Shown here in pieces: positions 24,876 to 35,006 of a stretch of 64,000 nt of DNA. The first letter of the stretch is position 1. The number at the start of each line of letters is the position of its first letter. The stretch is from assembly GCF_000236565.1 (NCBI RefSeq), contig NZ_AHAM01000204.1, positions 1 to 64,000 of the forward strand, given 5' to 3'. The position numbers and the translations under genes are program-made. The notes under the pieces were generated by a model. That model did not search any database, was not told where the DNA came from, and was given only the letters and a program-made list of their open reading frames with translations. This stretch comes from Mesorhizobium alhagi CCNWXJ12-2 (GTDB taxonomy: Bacteria; Pseudomonadota; Alphaproteobacteria; Rhizobiales; Rhizobiaceae).

Positions 24876-26432
24876 CTAAATTGCCGGGAGCGTCGCGGTT
24901 GTCTCCCCCGACATGCCTTGATCTGTCAATTCCCGGAGAAAGCGGCTGAATGGGACGATGTCTTGGTGAACGCTGGCCTGCTCCAGGGCGGCCATGTATC
25001 CGGCGCGGCGCTGCACGGGAATGACGGTCCAGGGGTAGCCGCCGGCCGCCATCATGACATTCATTAAGAACCGTCCCATGCGGCCGTTCCCGTCCATATA
25101 GGGGTGGATATAGACAAAAATGAAATGGCCGAGGACGACGCGCACCGCCGGATGATCCTCTTTTTCGAGCATTTCGAAGAAGACCGGCAGCGCGTTCCGC
25201 ACTGCGTTGGGCGGCAGCGGCACATGCATGGAGTTGCGGATGAACACGCGCTCGCTGCGGTAGCCAGCCAGATCGCCGGGCTTTACGATACCGGCGGTAA
25301 CGCTGGGGGCGAATAGCCCGCGGTACCACCCTCCATGATCGTCGTCGACGACCCGGCCAGGGTTTTCATTGGCGAGCACAGACGCCACGCTGCGTTTTAC
25401 CGCTTCGAAGGCCTGATAGTAACCGCGCGCTGCAAGGGCGTCGCGATGCTCGCCGTCTTGCGGATCCATATCCGGATTCCAGGTGCCCCTGCGCACCCGG
25501 TCGATCAACTCGGGGCTGACCCGATAGCCTTCGATGGAAAGCGAGTGATAGGCATCGGTGATATAGACATCATCCACGCGTCGGAGATAGGCGTCGATAT
25601 CATTCGGGCGGCCGGGCGCGTCGGGAAAATTCTCGATGACGGCGCCGCGCATCTCCTGCCACATCAGCCTGATACGTCCGGCATAGGGTGACGTCTCGCG
25701 GCGCGGCAGAGACAACTCGAGCCGTGTATCGAACGGGTCGGTCTCCCGAACCGTGTAGTCGGCAGCCTGCATACTGCGGACAATGTCATCGGCTATCCGC
25801 TCGCGGCCGATGTTGCGAAAAGCACCGGCGAGGCGGCCGGCAATTGTGCTGTGACCTCCTTCTAGGAGGCGCGCGAGAATTTCAGATGCATCCGAGAACA
25901 TCGCCAATGCCGTCCTCGCGTCGGTCGGCTTTTGCGTGAAGAAAGCGGGTGAGGCTTCGATGAGCGCCACCGGTAAGGCGTAGAGACGAAGGCCGTCTGT
26001 TTCGGCAATATCGCCAGCAGCCGGCATGCTAGCCCGCATGTCGAAAATCGAGGTGCCGTGCAAAAGGGAAGTGGGCTTGTTGCCGCCACCGGGAGATCGC
26101 ACCAGCAATTGCCCCGGAACCGTGCGATTGCCGGTATGAAGGGCGATCGAGGGTTCGGGGGCGATGCACCAGTCTTTGCCGAAGCGATCACTCAAATAGC
26201 TGGCGCAAAAGTCCCAAAACGAGGCGTACCAGCCCGTCGTCTCGCCCTGGCGCTGATGGGGATTGGCCGCAATGTACCAGCCCTTCATGACTTCTTGCAG
26301 AAAGCCGCTTTTGAGGAGCCGTTCGCGATGGGTGCGGGAGAGATTGCTCGAACGGATGGCGACGATCCGCTGATCCTGCAGTTCTTTTAGCACAGCGAGC
26401 GACTCGGCCAATTTCTCATGTGGCGGTGCCAT
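24876..26432 (-). CDS. Fic-domain protein with AbiEi-like N-terminus
   Basis: 518 residues. The Fic active-site loop HPYMDGNGRMGRFLMN begins at residue 443 and keeps the catalytic His, the Gly-Asn-Gly and both arginines, so AMP (or related nucleotide) transfer should be possible. An inhibitory motif SLSIEG at residues 297-302 matches (S/T)xxxE(G/N) and marks a self-inhibited class II enzyme. The N-terminal part (AIRSSNLSRTHRERLLKSGF, then LQEVMKGWYI) resembles the winged-helix AbiEi antitoxin domain, suggesting DNA binding. A four-copy 24-bp direct repeat sits immediately upstream, a likely self-regulation site. A toxin-antitoxin or abortive-infection role in one polypeptide is plausible. The target is unknown. 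Confidence 0.85.
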   Translation of the reverse strand: MAPPHEKLAESLAVLKELQDQRIVAIRSSNLSRTHRERLLKSGFLQEVMKGWYIAANPHQRQGETTGWYASFWDFCASYLSDRFGKDWCIAPEPSIALHTGNRTVPGQLLVRSPGGGNKPTSLLHGTSIFDMRASMPAAGDIAETDGLRLYALPVALIEASPAFFTQKPTDARTALAMFSDASEILARLLEGGHSTIAGRLAGAFRNIGRERIADDIVRSMQAADYTVRETDPFDTRLELSLPRRETSPYAGRIRLMWQEMRGAVIENFPDAPGRPNDIDAYLRRVDDVYITDAYHSLSIEGYRVSPELIDRVRRGTWNPDMDPQDGEHRDALAARGYYQAFEAVKRSVASVLANENPGRVVDDDHGGWYRGLFAPSVTAGIVKPGDLAGYRSERVFIRNSMHVPLPPNAVRNALPVFFEMLEKEDHPAVRVVLGHFIFVYIHPYMDGNGRMGRFLMNVMMAAGGYPWTVIPVQRRAGYMAALEQASVHQDIVPFSRFLRELTDQGMSGETTATLPAI

Positions 26433-26464
26433 CTTTCACGGTCCTTAGGTTTTTGTGTTGCGCA

Positions 26465-26551
26465 CTTATTAGGGTATTGCGCCGCACTCCTATTAGGGGA
26501 TTGAGTTGATCTCTTATTAGGTTATTATGGTGCACCATTTTTAAGGTATTG
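26465..26551. promoter_or_regulatory. four direct repeats with 24-bp period upstream of fic
   Basis: Related 15-mers start at 26465, 26489, 26513 and 26537, exactly 24 bases apart. The consensus is CTTATTAGGGTATTG; the copies read CTTATTAGGGTATTG, CCTATTAGGGGATTG, CTTATTAGGTTATTA and ATTTTTAAGGTATTG. The array lies 33-119 bases before the minus-strand fic start and covers its promoter region. A 24-bp period is a little over two helical turns, so bound proteins would lie on similar faces. Confidence 0.85.
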
Positions 26552-26809
26552 TGCAACAGGCTATCAAAGGTTGTCAGACGCGCTCTGTGCCATGCGCCAC
26601 CAAACCCCGCAGATCTCGGCCGTGTCCATGTCGACGACAGTGCATAGGAGGTCGCGGACCACCCCTTAGTGGCGAGAGTCGACGTGGAAATTGACAAAGA
26701 GCGGCAGACAATCAGGAATCGGCGGCGCCGACTATCGTGATCAACGTGACGAGCACGACAATCATGCCGACGCTGTCAGCGCTGACGTTGCCGATCAGGC
26801 TGACGCCGA
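26552..26809. other. stretch without a gene, upstream of the fic repeats
   Basis: No family-like frame is visible. It may hold the far promoter region of the fic gene and deleted sequence downstream of the ImmA/IrrE remnant. Confidence 0.35.
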
Positions 26810-27172
26810 TCATGCTGTCACTGATGTTGCCCTCATATGCTTGCGGTAATCGTCGATCGGCATCAGCAGAAACGACGCAAATGTATCTGCTTGCTCTTGA
26901 CGCTCTCTGTCTGACTCCTGCCATTTGTTGCTTTGCAAGGCGAGCATTCGAAGTCCAGACCTCGGGCTCGCGCCGTTCGCGTAATCGGAGGCCGTCAACG
27001 GCCGACGATGCAAGACGTAGTGCCCCAACTCGTGTGCCAACGTGAAGCGTTCTCGGCCCGGATATCGCGCGGTCGTATTGAAAGGATTTGCCAAGCTGCT
27101 CGGGTTGCCGAGCGCCCGTAGGCTCCCGTCGAGGAGCGATCCTACAATTGAAAACATTCGAAGTTTGTTCGC
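26810..27172 (-). pseudogene. ImmA/IrrE-type metallopeptidase fragment
   Basis: The minus strand encodes RERFTLAHELGHYVLHR, the HExxH zinc site of the ImmA/IrrE (M78) family, then EQADTFASFLLMPIDDYRKH, the conserved helix after it. Family members normally have about 100 more residues in front and often further C-terminal sequence. Here the frame opens only a short way upstream and overlaps the end of gabD. I take it as 5'-truncated. M78 proteins cleave repressors of mobile elements or antitoxins. Confidence 0.6.
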
Positions 27173-27207
27173 TGGGTTATCGTCTGCGAACCGCGCAAGC
27201 AGATGCT

Positions 27208-28665
27208 TCAGATGCCGCCCATGCAAAGATATTTCATTTCGAGGTAGTCCTCGAGGCCATGGCGGGAACCCTCCCGCCCGATACCGGACTGTTTCATCCC
27301 GCCAAAAGGCGCGGCTTCCGAGGACATGCGTCCCGTGTTGATGCCCACCATGCCATATTCCAGGGCCTCGGCCACACGCCAGACACGCTTCAGGTTTGAG
27401 GCATAGAAATAGGCGGCAAGGCCGTAGATCGTGTCGTTGGCCTCACGCACGACCTGATCGGCATCGTCGAAGCGAATGATCGGAGCCAACGGCCCGAAAG
27501 TCTCTTCTTGGGCGACGGTCATCTCCTTGGATATACCGGTCAGGACGGTTGGTTGGAAAAACGTGCCTTCCTTGCCGATGCGTATGCCCCCGCATCGAAT
27601 TGTCCCGCCTTTTGCGACGGCATCGGCGATATGGGATTCGATCTTGGCCAGGGAATGCCTGTCGATCAGTGGTCCGATATCCACTCCTGGATCGAAGCCG
27701 TCACCAACTGATAAGTGGCGGACCTTCTCCACGAATTTCTCGACGAACTCATCGTGAACGCTCGATTGGACGTAAAGGCGGTTCGCTGAAACGCAAGTCT
27801 GGCCGGCATTGCGGAACTTCGCCTGGATCGCACCGTCAACCGCAGCATCGACGTCGGCATCGTCGAAGACGATGAAAGGCGCATTGCCGCCTAGCTCGAG
27901 GCTGACCTTCTTGATCTGGTCGGAGCATTGGCGCAAGAGCAGCCGCCCGACCTCAGTCGAGCCGGTGAAGCTGATCTTGCGGACCTTGGGATTGGCGCAG
28001 AGTTCACGACCGACCGCATCACCTTCGGACGCATAGATCAGGTTGACGACGCCTTCGGGAAAGCCAGCCTGATGGGCAAGGGAGAACATTGCGCCAGCCA
28101 CGAGCGGCGTCTGTTCAGCGGGCTTGAGGACGATCGTGCAGCCGGCAGCCAGAGCCGGCGAGATCTTGCGCGCAACCATTGAGGCCGGGAAATTCCATGG
28201 TGTTATCGTCCCGACGACGCCGATCGGTTGCTTGATCACCAGCATCCGACGGTCCGTCGATGGTGCGGAGATCGTCTCGCCATAGATGCGATTGGCCTCT
28301 TCGGCGTACCATTGCAGATACGCCGCCGCATGCGACACCTCCGACCTGGCTTCGGCAATCGGCTTGCCCATCTCCGCTGTGAGAATCGCAGCGAGATCGC
28401 CGGCGTGGTCGACAATCAACTGATGCCATCGCCACAGAACCTCGCTGCGCTCTCGGGCGGTCAAGGCCGCCCATCCAGGCTGCGCGATATAGGCCTTGTC
28501 GATCGCAGCGCGTGTCTCCTGCGCGCCCATGTCGGGGAGCTGCGCCAGCACGTCGCCGGTCGACGGGTTGAAGATCTCGAATGTCCGGTCACCAACCGGC
28601 GTGCCAAGGGCCGGCACGCCGTCAATGGTGCCAAACAGGTCAGCGGATTTCAGGTGGCGGATCAT
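27208..28665 (-). CDS. gabD: succinate-semialdehyde dehydrogenase, NAD(P)+
   Basis: 485 residues, the standard aldehyde dehydrogenase length. It has GTITPWNFPASMVARKISPA (cofactor pocket), FTGSTEVGRLLL, the catalytic Glu in VSLELGGNAPFIV and the catalytic Cys in RNAGQTCVSANR, and ends GREGSRHGLEDYLEMKY, typical of GabD. It oxidises succinate semialdehyde to succinate in the GABA shunt, which bacteroids use. ATG 28665 fits the family start; the frame is open about 46 codons further without homology. It stands alone on the minus strand, flanked by remnants. Confidence 0.9.
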   Translation of the reverse strand: MIRHLKSADLFGTIDGVPALGTPVGDRTFEIFNPSTGDVLAQLPDMGAQETRAAIDKAYIAQPGWAALTARERSEVLWRWHQLIVDHAGDLAAILTAEMGKPIAEARSEVSHAAAYLQWYAEEANRIYGETISAPSTDRRMLVIKQPIGVVGTITPWNFPASMVARKISPALAAGCTIVLKPAEQTPLVAGAMFSLAHQAGFPEGVVNLIYASEGDAVGRELCANPKVRKISFTGSTEVGRLLLRQCSDQIKKVSLELGGNAPFIVFDDADVDAAVDGAIQAKFRNAGQTCVSANRLYVQSSVHDEFVEKFVEKVRHLSVGDGFDPGVDIGPLIDRHSLAKIESHIADAVAKGGTIRCGGIRIGKEGTFFQPTVLTGISKEMTVAQEETFGPLAPIIRFDDADQVVREANDTIYGLAAYFYASNLKRVWRVAEALEYGMVGINTGRMSSEAAPFGGMKQSGIGREGSRHGLEDYLEMKYLCMGGI

Positions 28666-28859
28666 CGGCAGGCACAGGGGCAATACCGGATTCCTCCTCA
28701 ACGCAGCGGAGTATGTATGTCGGCAAGGGTGAGGATGTGTATTCCGCACGTCCGGGTTCCTTGTAGGGCCTCGGCCAGACGGCTGGTAGACCACCGTACC
28801 CAACTGGAACGGGAAAATACTTTGAATTCTCTAGAAGATGGCTGGAACGCCTGTTCGCG

Positions 28860-29640
28860 GGAAGCTTCGGGGGGAGCGGGAGGCGATTGTCGGCGACGAT
28901 CTCGTCCAGCTCGCGCTGCTCGGGGGCTTCCCGAGGCGATCAGCCGTGAGAGCGAACGGCGGCGGCAGGATTGGGCGCGGTCCTACCTGACGTCGGTTCT
29001 GACCCGCACCTCAGAGACATTGCCGAGATCGAGAAGCTAACGGAGCTGCCGAAGTTCGTTCGGCTCCTCGCGGAGCATTCGGGGCACTCGGTCAACTATT
29101 CGCAGTTCGGCTCCAGCATCAATGTCAGCCACAAGACGGGACAGCCCTATGTCGCGTTGTTGGAGCAGGTGTTCCTCGTTTCGACATTGCAGCCCTGGCA
29201 CACGAATGCGCTGAAGCGGATCGCCAAGACGGCGAAGCTGCATTTCCTCGATTCCGGCCTGCTCGCCACGGCGCGCGGATTGAGCTTTCGATCGGGTGAA
29301 GGCGGACCGCGAGGTGTTTGGCGCGCTTCTGGAAAGCTTCGTGTTCTCCGAAGTCCTAAAGCTCATGACGGCGTCGGACCTGCGACTGGCGCCTTGCCAT
29401 TTCCGCGACCAGCAGATGCATGAGGTGGACATCGTGCTGGAACGCGACGATGGCATGATCGTGGGGATCGAGGTGAAGGCCGCCGCGACGGCGAAGTCCG
29501 GCGACTTTGCGGGCCTGCGGACCTTGGCCGAGGCGTGCAAGGAGCGGTTCGCGCAAGGCGTTGTGCTCTATGACAGCACCGATCTCGTGCCCTTCGGCGA
29601 CAGGTTGGCCGCGGCGCCATTGTCCTCTTTGTGGGGCTGA
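28860..29640 (+). pseudogene. DUF4143 AAA-type ATPase remnant
   Basis: C-terminal half of an archaeal-type ATPase/DUF4143 protein in three frames. They read GLPEAISRESERRRQDWARS, then IAEIEKLTELPKFVRLLAEH, then SQFGSSINVSHKTGQPYVAL, then FGALLESFVFSEVLK and VDIVLERDDGMIVGIEVKAA. The last piece is the nuclease-like C-terminal domain. The P-loop N-terminus is absent and at least two frameshifts separate the rest. These proteins are often linked to mobile elements or toxin-antitoxin islands. Confidence 0.8.
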
Positions 29641-30244
29641 GAGCCGTGCAACAATCGGCAAGATCGTCCGCACGGCGGGCGAAGACGGCACGACGACCGG
29701 TTTCGGGGAAGTCAGGCGATGATCTGGCCGCGCCGCAAACATCACGTGGCGATGCCACGTACGCACGATGTGGCCAAGATCAGACCTTCCCGTTTCTGAC
29801 GCAACGCATTAGCGACGGGGCTAATCGGACTGCAGATGTCGGCGGGCCATCCACGCTCTTCTCCCTGATTTTCGCTAACGCGTCTACCAGCTCCGTTCTC
29901 CTGGTGGACGCGTGCGGAATCCGGTTCTCGGTCACCAGCATCAGCGCGCTGGCCCGGCACAATGGCGAGGCTCGGCGATCGGCGATTTCGCGCGGCTATG
30001 ATCAGCACCGAATGTTCTTGGCGCACGGCGAGCCGATCTTCGGGCGGCATGACGCGTACGCACCTTCGCCTGCTCGATGCGGGAAATCCGGATCCCGTCC
30101 ACCAACTCGCTCGTGTTGCAAACATTGCGGTGTGGAACGTCAGTCTACAGATCGGTTCGGGCAGAGGGGCACCGTGCGAACCTTGTGCTCTGGAAAGCCC
30201 ACGGGGATCGCGCCTGTTCATCGGCTCACAACTTCGTCATAACG
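29641..30244. other. 604-bp stretch, nothing recognised
   Basis: Several frames of 60-160 codons are open here on both strands, as expected from GC-rich DNA, but none shows a family pattern, a ribosome site or consistent amino-acid make-up. It may hold the remains of a decayed regulator gene. Confidence 0.35.
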
Positions 30245-31888
30245 TCACCTCGGCGGACGAGAAAAGATTGTTGAGGCACGGGTACGAGCAGCCTCGGTTG
30301 TTCGCTCGATCGAAAGCACCGTGCGGGGAGGAAGTTCGCCATCATGCAGCGCGACAAGATGTTCGTCTGTTTCCTGATCGGCTGCCGTGAGCCGATGATT
30401 CAGGCGAAGAAAGTCCATCCAGGTTGGCGTGCGGAATGTCTCTGTCCAAAGTGAAGGCGTTAGGAGGTTGCGCTGGAGCGTCCAGTTTCGTGCACCGGCA
30501 CGGCTAAGAGCGTGACGCTTTGCGCGCATGCAGCCGAGAAAGGCGTCGATATTCTTCTCTGATATGGAATAGTCGATTTTGGCAACGATCGGGCCACTCC
30601 TTGGCTTCAGATCGAGTGCCAGCTCCGGTGCGCGAAAATCCGAACTTTCCTGGTCCGTTTCTTCCCATGGACGTATCGGCAACACCATTCCCGCTGCTGC
30701 AACCAGCAACAGACCCCCGGCGGCGCCCTCCAAAGCGGAGGTCAAGGAGTAGTTCTGCGCGACAGAACCCCAAATCCAGCTGCCAGCAGCCATACCGCCA
30801 GCGCTCAAGGCGTAGTAGATCGAGAGCGTTCGGCCGACTACCCACCTTGGGCTTGCCAGCTGCACCGACACGTCAATGCCCGTCCAGGTGACAAGCCAAC
30901 CCGCGCCACCGAGTGCTAGCGAAATGGCCGCCACAGGGACCGACGATGTAAGTGCAAGGGAAAGGCAACATGCTGCACAAGCGATAGAGGCGAATGCCAC
31001 CAGCCTGTTTTGAGACATGATCTGCCTTAGGAAGCCGTTGCTCATGCCTGCGATGAAGGCTCCGGCGCCGAAGCCGGCCAGCAGAATGCCGTAGGCGATC
31101 GGCCCGCTCTTTAACTGATCCCGGACCACGAGAGGCAGCAGCGCGAGGATAGAGATGCTTGCCAAGCCGAAAAGGGTCGCACGGGCGATCGCAGCCCTGA
31201 TCTCCAAGGACATCACCGTGAAGCGCACCCCGTCGTGAATAGCTGTAGTCATCGCCTCACGAGGGAGAGGCGAAGAGCGAACTTTCCATTTGGTGCGCCA
31301 TATTGCGCTTAGAGGCGCCAGATCACTCAGCGCGGCCAAGGCGAAAGCGGCCAGGGGTCCAAAGAATGCCAGGATCACGCCGCCCAAAGCCGGACCAACG
31401 CTGCGCACAATGTTGTATCCGACAGACATAAGCGTCACCGCAGCCGGAATGTCGCGCTTGTGAAGGATATCGCCAACGGAAGCATGCCAGGCGGGATCAT
31501 TCAAAGCGAAGCCGCAGCCAGCCAGGAAACCCAGTCCGAGTATCAGCCAAGGATGGACAAAACCCAGCCCCACCGAAATCATCAGTGTCGTTGATGCCAA
31601 TGCTATCAAAGAGTGCCCCGCAAACATCACCCATCGGCGGCTGAAGTTATCCGCGATGGCGCCGGCGAGAATCGAGAGGAGGAACACCGGCAATGTGGAT
31701 GCGGCCTGAACGAGTGCGACCATCAGGTCGGAAGCCGAAATGGTGGCCATCAGCCAACTGATGGCAACCGTTTGCACGAGCCAGCCGAGGCTGGATATTT
31801 GTGTGGCAGTCCAGATCGAACGAAATGCCGGGTTGCGAAGCGGGGCAAGCGTCGTTGGAACGGATGGATGCGAAACTTCGTGCTGCAC
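30245..31888 (-). CDS. MFS exporter (MFS_3 type) with soluble C-terminal extension
   Basis: 547 residues. The first 400 or so form about twelve membrane helices. The front, LRNPAFRSIWTATQISSLGW, and GAIADNFSRRWVMFAGH (the motif-A loop between helices 2 and 3) fit the EntS/MFS_3 branch of drug and siderophore exporters. The last 130 residues are hydrophilic and contain a ferredoxin-like ABM-type fold pattern (RSGPIVAKIDYSISEKNIDA ... ALSRAGARNWTLQRN), a common tail on this MFS subgroup. It sits alone, so its substrate cannot be inferred. It is a candidate exporter for a product made elsewhere on the island. Confidence 0.8.
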   Translation of the reverse strand: MQHEVSHPSVPTTLAPLRNPAFRSIWTATQISSLGWLVQTVAISWLMATISASDLMVALVQAASTLPVFLLSILAGAIADNFSRRWVMFAGHSLIALASTTLMISVGLGFVHPWLILGLGFLAGCGFALNDPAWHASVGDILHKRDIPAAVTLMSVGYNIVRSVGPALGGVILAFFGPLAAFALAALSDLAPLSAIWRTKWKVRSSPLPREAMTTAIHDGVRFTVMSLEIRAAIARATLFGLASISILALLPLVVRDQLKSGPIAYGILLAGFGAGAFIAGMSNGFLRQIMSQNRLVAFASIACAACCLSLALTSSVPVAAISLALGGAGWLVTWTGIDVSVQLASPRWVVGRTLSIYYALSAGGMAAGSWIWGSVAQNYSLTSALEGAAGGLLLVAAAGMVLPIRPWEETDQESSDFRAPELALDLKPRSGPIVAKIDYSISEKNIDAFLGCMRAKRHALSRAGARNWTLQRNLLTPSLWTETFRTPTWMDFLRLNHRLTAADQETDEHLVALHDGELPPRTVLSIERTTEAARTRASTIFSRPPR

Positions 31889-32193
31889 TTTTTACCTTCG
31901 ACGAGCCGGTTATTTAATTCACGGCTGCCACTACTGCCTTTTTGTCTCTGCGATGTTGTGTAATCGGTCAGTACTTCCAGGGCATGAACCAGCAACCGCT
32001 TCCGTATGCTCCAAGTTCATCGTTGGCGCCGACATATCGGTCTAGAATGACGCGCTCAATCCCGAGTTCTTAGCAGACATCAGAGTCGGAAATGTCGCAT
32101 TGAGCCATCGCGGACTGCGCGGCGCGAATCTTGGTGAGCGCGAATTCCTGCCTACTTTGCGGCCGCGCGCCCCGGCTGCGGCGTGTCCGGCCA

Positions 32194-32535
32194 TTCGACG
32201 CGGACCTCCAGCTGAGTGTTGCGACGCTCTTCGAAAAGCGCCGTGGTGCCGAGATGCTGAAACGGCGTGACTTCGCACGGGCCGCTTCCTTGCTCAATGG
32301 GATCGCGACCCTCGAAAAAGCCTACGCCGACCGGATCATACCCGTCGACGCTGACGTTGTCGAAGAATGGACACGCATGCTCGGCGCCAAGAATAAGAAT
32401 CGCTGGGACTTGGCACTAGCGGCCACCGCGCGGGTTCACGCGCTTGTCCTTGTCACTCGCAACACCAAGGATTTCGTGGGACGCGGCGAGCGGCTGCTCA
32501 ACCCCTTTCAGGATCCACCACTCCGTATCATACCT
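32194..32535 (+). pseudogene. VapC-type PIN-domain toxin lacking its N-terminus
   Basis: The plus strand encodes LQLSVATLFEKRRGAEMLKR, then IIPVDADVVEEWTRML, then DLALAATARVHALVLVTRNT, then KDFVGRGERLLNPF. These are the middle and C-terminal acidic motifs of VapC. The opening LLDTNxxSE strand with the first catalytic Asp is not in this frame, and no VapB precedes it. The frame also runs about 55 codons past the usual end. It is probably inactive. Confidence 0.65.
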
Positions 32536-32709
32536 TGGGCCATGCGCGCGCATCCATTTACACGCCCCAAATCATCGCGGCGAATGAGCTTCTGGCGCGC
32601 ACAGTCAACACACATGCGGAGCTCAACTCGGGACGCGCTTAAATTTCTAGGAGTTGTGGTGACAGTTTTCTCAGGGCCGGATGCAAGGACTAATTTGCCG
32701 CAAGAGTAA

Positions 32710-33150
32710 TGCGATCAGCCTCTCGCCTTGGCGGGATGGCTGCGAGAGCCATTTCATCATGTGGCAAAGCCGGATTATTTGGCGCGAACGCTTTGAAATC
32801 GGCAACCAAGAGTCGGTCTATGATGCCGCTCTTTCGGAAGGTCGTGGCGGCACTGGACGCAGTCAGATTGAGATCCACCCGCTTGATCGGCGAGCTTCCA
32901 GGGCGGCGGCACCCCTCTGTCGATACGGGCGATATGGCGCCAAGGACAGTCCCGTTCCTTCCCGTCGCTGTCCCAAATATGCGGATCGAAACCTTTTGAG
33001 AGGTCTGCGACTCGGCAAGCGTGACTTTGTAGGCCGCGAGCGTCGCCGGCGGTGAATTCCGGTTTGCGCTGGTACCGAACATAGCTTGACTCAGGTGGAG
33101 GCTGGCTTGAGGCGCGCAAAGGTTGCTCTCTAAGCTCGGTAAACCTGCCG
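32710..33150. other. stretch before nopT without a recognised gene
   Basis: Overlapping frames on both strands reach 96-137 codons, but none looks like a protein family. The last part holds the nopT promoter region. Confidence 0.35.
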
Positions 33151-33157
33151 GTCAGTT

Positions 33158-33187
33158 CGTCGTCAGCTTGTCTGAGTATCAATCGCA
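33158..33187 (+). promoter_or_regulatory. tts box upstream of nopT
   Basis: TCGTCAGCTTGTCTGAG fits the conserved left half of the tts box bound by TtsI, the regulator of rhizobial type III secretion. It ends about 60 bases before the nopT start, the usual spacing. The right half (AAGCT) is weak. Confidence 0.7.
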
Positions 33188-33244
33188 ACGGGGCCCAAGC
33201 TTCTGGAACTTACTGGGAAGAGACCTACGCCTAAGGGGAACGCC

Positions 33245-34027
33245 ATGTACAATCGAATCAGTGTCTCATCCACACGCGCTAGCCAAGCTGACGAACCGAG
33301 TCAGTCGGTGAACAGCGACGGCTTTACGAAAACGCTTGCGGATCTCGCACTGCGGAGGAACCTGCCACCTGGGGAGTTGCCCGACAAAATGGGGTGCTGC
33401 GCCAGCAAGCCACAGGCCTCGGATCCAAACAACCTCAGTACAGCCTCTCCAGAGAGCACCTCCCTGTTCCAATACAGGACGGCCGAATTGCCTCAGGCGA
33501 ATGTAGGCGGCATCTGCGTTGGGCTGGCTGCGGAGTGGCTCAGCAATCTCCACAACAGCCCGGGATCGCGAATGACTGCGCTATTACCCGGATCGGACGG
33601 GCACGGCTCAGCGGCTGGGTGGCAGCAGCAGTATATGGAGCTCAGGAGTGAGGCGCGAAGCCAGGGAGCAGGATCTTCTCAGGCAAACCTTGAGGCAAAA
33701 ACCAGCACGTTGCATGCAGCTGGCTTGCAGCCATCTAACAAAGAGAAGGTGTACACGTTCGACGAACCTGCGAGCTTCTCGCGCATGCTGGGCAAAATCA
33801 CCGCCGATGGATCGAAGTATTTGCTCAGCTTGCGTTTCAACGAAGGTGAAAGACACTCGGTTGCAACGTCGGCGTTGGATGGAAGGACCACGCTCTTCGA
33901 TCCCAACTATGGAGAATTTACTGTTCAATCAGACCAGACGGGTAGCTTGTTCAATAGCCTCGCCAATCGCTACAGGAACCCCAACGGGCTGCATTTATCG
34001 ACAATCACCGCGCAAAAAATGTGCTGA
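33245..34027 (+). CDS. nopT: NopT-like type III effector cysteine protease
   Basis: 260 residues, close to NGR234 NopT. The YopT/AvrPphB (C58) catalytic triad is Cys91 (GGICVGLAAEWL), His204 (GERHSVATSA) and Asp219 (LFDPNYGEF). The sequence DKMGCC at residues 47-52 is the known NopT self-cleavage site. Cutting after Met49 exposes Gly50 for myristoylation and Cys51/Cys52 for palmitoylation, sending the protease to the host plasma membrane. The first 46 residues are Ser/Thr-rich, as in secretion signals. AAGGGGA precedes ATG 33245 and a tts box lies upstream. IS1595 debris follows. The triad and processing site are all intact, so I expect an active protein. Confidence 0.93.
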   Translation: MYNRISVSSTRASQADEPSQSVNSDGFTKTLADLALRRNLPPGELPDKMGCCASKPQASDPNNLSTASPESTSLFQYRTAELPQANVGGICVGLAAEWLSNLHNSPGSRMTALLPGSDGHGSAAGWQQQYMELRSEARSQGAGSSQANLEAKTSTLHAAGLQPSNKEKVYTFDEPASFSRMLGKITADGSKYLLSLRFNEGERHSVATSALDGRTTLFDPNYGEFTVQSDQTGSLFNSLANRYRNPNGLHLSTITAQKMC

Positions 34028-34089
34028 GTCGGGCTTGAAGGCCGCCTGACGGGGTCGGAACAAGAGCTGGTCGAATCGTACGCGGCCTT

Positions 34090-34640
34090 TTCAACCAAAG
34101 ACAGCTACGGCTGATTTGATAGTGATGCCGCCATGCGGGGCTTCGGCGCATCTGACGTCCCGTGGCGGCACGAAAGGACAGTCGGCAGTTGCAGCGCTGG
34201 CGGCACCCGTGACCAGAGAGTCCGCATGATTTCCCGGCCGTGCCGAGTTTTCCGAACGGCGCTTCCAGACAGGACGCCTGAGACCAGCGGAAGCCGATTT
34301 CATGGAAATACAGGTCGGCATGTTGCGGGCTGACATGGTGGAAGAGACTCCCCGCGACCGTGCGCCGGACGCGGGAATTGAAACCCTCGACCGAATTGAA
34401 GTGGACGGTGTCGCGAACATATTCGTGGCTGGAATGCCTCACGGTTTCATGCTTGGCAAAGCCCTCACCAGTGACGATGAAGGCCTTCGCTTCATCACTC
34501 CTCAATGCGCGTGAGGCTCGATCTGTGTTTCCATCGCACGTTCGGCCACGCGCAATGAAAGACCGGTCACGACCGCGGCACGCTCGTCGCCGGCCCGTGT
34601 GCCGGGCGTGACGTCGGACGGCCGCCGCACCATCGCCATG
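34090..34640 (-). pseudogene. IS1595-family transposase remnant
   Basis: The minus strand reads DEAKAFIVTGEGFAKHETVR, HSSHEYVRDTVHFNSVEGFN, SRVRRTVAGSLFHHVSPQHA and DLYFHEIGFRWSQ, the C-terminal DDE-domain end of ISXO2-like (IS1595) transposases. The upstream and downstream parts are in other frames and partly lost. Confidence 0.75.
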
Positions 34641-35006
34641 ACCGGTGCTTTCTCCGTATTCGCCTGACCTTTCCGACCCCGTCCTGGGGTGGGTCATCCG
34701 GCCGTTTTCGGGGGCTTCCCCCGAGATGGAAATGGTCGATATCAACCGGGCCGTCGAGCATGTTTTTCCGCGCCACTATCAGCCGCTGTGCGTGACCCAT
34801 CCGCCAGGGCCGTCGGGGCTCACTCCAAATGATCTCGGCGAGCCGTACCGGGGACAAGCCTTGTCCGACTGGAGCATCAGCCACATGGCTTTCAGCCAAA
34901 CACGCACGGCCAGCTTTGAAGAGTGCCGAGGGGGATGGGTCGTCACCGTGAACTGGAACCGGCAATCGCCATTGGAACATCGACAAATGCTGGCCGGCAC
35001 CGAGGC

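Noticed and set aside
29742..30221. Possible regulator gene on the minus strand (159 codons)
   Set aside because: I looked for a GntR or similar pattern and could not line up any domain. Composition looks like a shadow frame.
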